From Prevotellamassilia timonensis (GTDB lineage Bacteria; Bacteroidota; Bacteroidia; Bacteroidales; Bacteroidaceae), in the NCBI RefSeq assembly GCF_900106785.1, contig NZ_LT629845.1, forward strand, positions 1 through 64,000: a stretch of DNA of 64,000 nucleotides. Reading direction: 5' to 3'. Each line of letters starts with the position of its first letter. Position 1 is the stretch's first letter. The translations under genes and the position numbers were made by a program. The notes under the pieces are model-generated. The model made no database searches, was not told the origin of the DNA, and was given only the letters and a program-made list of their open reading frames with translations. Shown in pieces: positions 61,976-64,000 of this stretch.

Positions 61976-62004
61976 TCGCTACCTTTAAAAAACCATACAA
62001 AGAT

Positions 62005-63057
62005 ATGAAAAAGTTCATTATTGGAATCGATTTTTCCAAAGAAACAGTAGATGCTAGTATCGTACAGAAAGAACAACCAGAAACTCTCATTGCGTACAAG
62101 AAGTTTAGAAACAACCTGAAAGGAGTTGATGGACTGATTGCTTGGGCCAAGTCAAAGGTTGCACAAGACGGAGAAATCATCTTCTGTGGTGAAAACACTG
62201 GTACATATAGCACACTCTTCAGTGATGAATTGACAGATCGTGGCTTTATCATATGGATTGAGCATAGCATGAATATCGTACGTGGCATGGGTGATGTAAG
62301 AGGGAAAGACGACAAGACAGACTCTCTGCGTATTGCCTCTTACGCTGCACGTTTCTATGATAAGATGAAACCTTACGTACGTCCCAAGGACGAAACGCGT
62401 GTACTTAAGACACTCCTTGCTAAGCGAGATAGACTCAAATCCTTCTTAAAAGCGGAAATTACTAACACAAAGGAGAATCCTTTAATGCTGCAGGACTCCA
62501 ACATAGCAAGTAGCATAAACGAGTTTTTCAAACGCCTAGAAGAATCCTTACGGAAAGAACTCAAGGAACTTGAGCGAATGATTCTCGATGTTGTCATGAG
62601 CTGCTCTGAATACGCAAAAAACTTCAATATCCTGACTTCCATGAAAGGTATCGGTTTGATTAATGCAGTCGCGCTCATAGTCTATACAGACAACTTCACC
62701 AAGTTCAACTTTAACCACCGCAAGATTGCTACATATTGGGGGGTTGTTCCCTTTAAGAACGAATCTGGTACTTCCGTCAGGAGAGGTACACATGTAAGCC
62801 CCAAATGCAACTCTTGGCTGAAAGCGCTTTTGACCGAAGCCACGCTTTGTGCAATTAGGTATAACTCACGCATAAAAGCTTATCATGATAGGCTTATGGC
62901 ACGAGGGAAAGCGATCGGTATAGTACTTAACAATTGCAAGAACAAAATGCTCAAGATTCTTGTTGCAATGGTACGTGACTCCAAAATCTATTCAGATATG
63001 GACGTATCAAAGGATCCTCATACGACCACAACTACTAGCTCAATAGTTGTATGCTAA
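62005..63057 (+). CDS. IS110-family transposase (bridge-RNA-guided recombinase)
   Basis: 350 aa from ATG 62005 (MKKFIIGIDFSKETVDASIV); longer in-frame starts to 61888 overlap the bridge RNA. The N-terminal DEDD RuvC-like domain shows D8 (GIDFSKE), E60 region (FCGENTGTYS) and DDKTDS (about 100-105). The C-terminal transposase_20 domain has the helix-hairpin-like LTSMKGIGLINAVALIVYTD (about 210) and the Ser-containing NESGTSVRRGTHVSPKCNSWLK (about 253-275), where the catalytic serine lies in IS110 enzymes. Intact, so it may be active. Confidence 0.93.
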   Translation: MKKFIIGIDFSKETVDASIVQKEQPETLIAYKKFRNNLKGVDGLIAWAKSKVAQDGEIIFCGENTGTYSTLFSDELTDRGFIIWIEHSMNIVRGMGDVRGKDDKTDSLRIASYAARFYDKMKPYVRPKDETRVLKTLLAKRDRLKSFLKAEITNTKENPLMLQDSNIASSINEFFKRLEESLRKELKELERMILDVVMSCSEYAKNFNILTSMKGIGLINAVALIVYTDNFTKFNFNHRKIATYWGVVPFKNESGTSVRRGTHVSPKCNSWLKALLTEATLCAIRYNSRIKAYHDRLMARGKAIGIVLNNCKNKMLKILVAMVRDSKIYSDMDVSKDPHTTTTTSSIVVC

Positions 63058-63124
63058 CATCGGTATCCAACAGATCCTTTAACAAAAAAACTTGCCAAAA
63101 ATTTGGTCAATAACATAGAATGCC

Positions 63125-63228
63125 CCCATTAGTGCTTGCGTTTTTTTGCAGCACGTTTCAGGCAACAAAAAAGGTTGGAAAGAGCCAAGGCCCTTTCCAA
63201 CCAAACCTATTATTACTTGCTAGCAATA
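63125..63228. other. F2 remnant and terminator-like hairpin
   Basis: CCCATTAGTGCTTGCGTTTT (from 63125) is the displaced right flank of the split F2 palindrome. GGTTGGAAAG (63171-63180) and CTTTCCAACC (63192-63201) then form a 10-bp hairpin that can end the minus-strand gene downstream. Confidence 0.65.
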
Positions 63229-64000
63229 TTACTTGCTAAGCACCTTTTTACCCCCAATGATATTGGGAAGTCCTTTTTGTGGGGCGGCCATGCGGCGTCC
63301 CGACATGTCGTAGATAGTTGCGTCAGTATTGACGAAAGGCGTGTTAACTTTGCCTATCTCGGTCACGGTAGAATCAAAGTTGAAGTCGCCATTGTCAACA
63401 CCCTCAAATACGAATACGCTTGAGGCAGGGAACTGGAAGGTGATTTCTTGATCAATGTCAATGGGTTCACCCACGTTGATGCCTTTCAAACCGCCATCAA
63501 CACCAATCTTCTGGTCGTCAAACGAGCTGTTCAGAGCGATGGTTGTCTTGAACGCTTCGGGTATGTCAAACACCTTTCGCAATGTTGTGGTCAAGGTACG
63601 TTCTTGCACATCGGGGTTACGCAGGGTGAGGGTAGTCTTCTTACCATTCCATGCAGCCCAACCATATACATTAACCTTGCTTCCGTCCCATGGGTTGCCG
63701 CCTACCCAGTGAATGTCGGGCAGCACGTCCACGTTGCGGTTTTGCCAATCCATGCAGTCAGACAAGTCTTTCCACAATGCACCGGCCTTGCCACTGGCGT
63801 CCTTAATTTCGTCCATAAGGGCATAGTCAGCATACAATTCTACCATGCCCGAACCACAACCAAAGGCACAACGCAGCTCACGCAAAGCACCATCATAATC
63901 GTAGTTGCTCGGTGTGTAAGGTTTGCCGTGTTTGCTCAGAATAAACCCGTGCGTCATGAGCGTATTGATGGGGCAGAGTGGTGAATCTTGGATAAAGATT
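63229..64000 (-). CDS. Secreted glycan-active protein, C-terminal part (partial)
   Basis: The frame is open from 63229 to the window edge (about 257 aa seen) and continues beyond it; the ATG at 63957 is internal. It ends in TIYDMSGRRMAAPQKGLPNI and a basic GGKKVLSK tail, typical of C-terminal sorting domains of Prevotella/Bacteroides exported proteins. The mid part (MTHGFILSKHGKPY, DYALMDEI, ALWKDLSDCMDW, DIHWVGGNPWDG, WAAWNGKKTTLTLRNPD) is like the end of a glycoside hydrolase with its C-terminal beta domain. The family could not be fixed from this fragment. Confidence 0.6.
   Translation of the reverse strand, partial: IFIQDSPLCPINTLMTHGFILSKHGKPYTPSNYDYDGALRELRCAFGCGSGMVELYADYALMDEIKDASGKAGALWKDLSDCMDWQNRNVDVLPDIHWVGGNPWDGSKVNVYGWAAWNGKKTTLTLRNPDVQERTLTTTLRKVFDIPEAFKTTIALNSSFDDQKIGVDGGLKGINVGEPIDIDQEITFQFPASSVFVFEGVDNGDFNFDSTVTEIGKVNTPFVNTDATIYDMSGRRMAAPQKGLPNIIGGKKVLSK

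Larger units (their letters stand above)
61729..63124 (+). mobile_element. IS110-family insertion sequence splitting an F2 palindrome
   Basis: The F2 right half GGGACGCGTCG breaks off at 61728 and resumes with CCCATTAGTGCTTGCG at 63125. Left junction core is CT (61729-61730) and right junction core is CC (63123-63124). The element proper is 61731-63122 (1,392 bp), from CTAAGTTTGC to ACATAGAATG. It has no terminal inverted repeats or target duplication beyond the core, as expected for IS110. It contains a bridge RNA leader and one transposase gene. Confidence 0.88.

Noticed and set aside
61888-62004. Extended N-terminus of the IS110 transposase
   Set aside because: This stretch encodes the bridge RNA loops; IS110 proteins begin at the GIDFSK-type strand, which follows the ATG at 62005.
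63957-63957. Start codon of the last minus-strand gene
   Set aside because: The frame stays open to the window edge through ...CPINTL before this Met, so the gene is incomplete here.

Overview
The window reads as a Bacteroidales chromosome, most likely a Prevotella-like member of the gut or oral Bacteroidota. Nearly every promoter carries the Bacteroidota -7 box (TAnnTTTG, often with TTTG about 20 bp upstream). Shine-Dalgarno sequences are mostly absent. The gene content (DUF4834, DUF3822, DUF4250, short BirA, split LysO, SusR-like TPR regulator, OMP_b-brl_3-type barrels) is typical of that order. The species was not determined.

Positions 1 to about 7.6 kb are an integrative mobilizable element: tyrosine recombinase, RhuM-like protein, SF3-type helicase, an iteron-rich candidate replication origin, toprim primase, a candidate oriT, a MobV relaxase and a CblA/CepA-like class A beta-lactamase as cargo. 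The rest is housekeeping. At 7.9-21.8 kb lie murF, folP-cdaA, psd-pssA, a LuxR-type regulator with pflA, trpS, rpmH, the tadA-yraN-mmcQ-birA operon and tex. At 23.3-28.3 kb lie a sugar permease, a RecD-like helicase, DUF4250, vanZ, DUF3822 and rsmD. At 28.3-36.9 kb a membrane TPR/HTH regulator precedes two large paralogous outer-membrane barrels that flank a broken glycosyltransferase. At 39.1-45.6 kb is a phosphate module (kinase, regulator, PiT transporter, phosphate-type porin). At 45.9-55.8 kb lie a two-domain esterase, split lysO, an ABC exporter, a TraB-like protein, lpxH, a DUF59 protein, radC and a glycosyltransferase. efp and pflB follow. The window closes with an IS110-family element and the 3' part of a secreted, probably glycan-active protein.

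The unusual feature of this genome is its intergenic space, which is filled with dispersed palindromic repeats of at least six families, named F1-F6 here. F1 is nested GGGCTGAAAGCCC / CCCAGGG / GCCCTGTAAGGGC hairpins. F2 is palindromes with a GACGCGTC core, some in tandem. F3 is palindromes whose arms are tandem octamers of the type RRGTTRAC. F4 is a 345-bp palindrome with ATCCGTGCAATC modules. F5 is GTGCAGACAAA inverted repeats. F6 has 23-bp inverted ends around nested stems. There is also a duplicated 0.9-1 kb unit with iteron-like GTGTAAGAT boxes and a small gene.

The strongest single result is at 61.7-63.1 kb. The IS110-family element has split an F2 palindrome. Its leader encodes a readable bridge RNA: one loop matches both halves of the interrupted F2 site, and the other matches the two ends of the element. 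This is a natural example of an RNA-guided recombinase addressed to an abundant intergenic palindrome.
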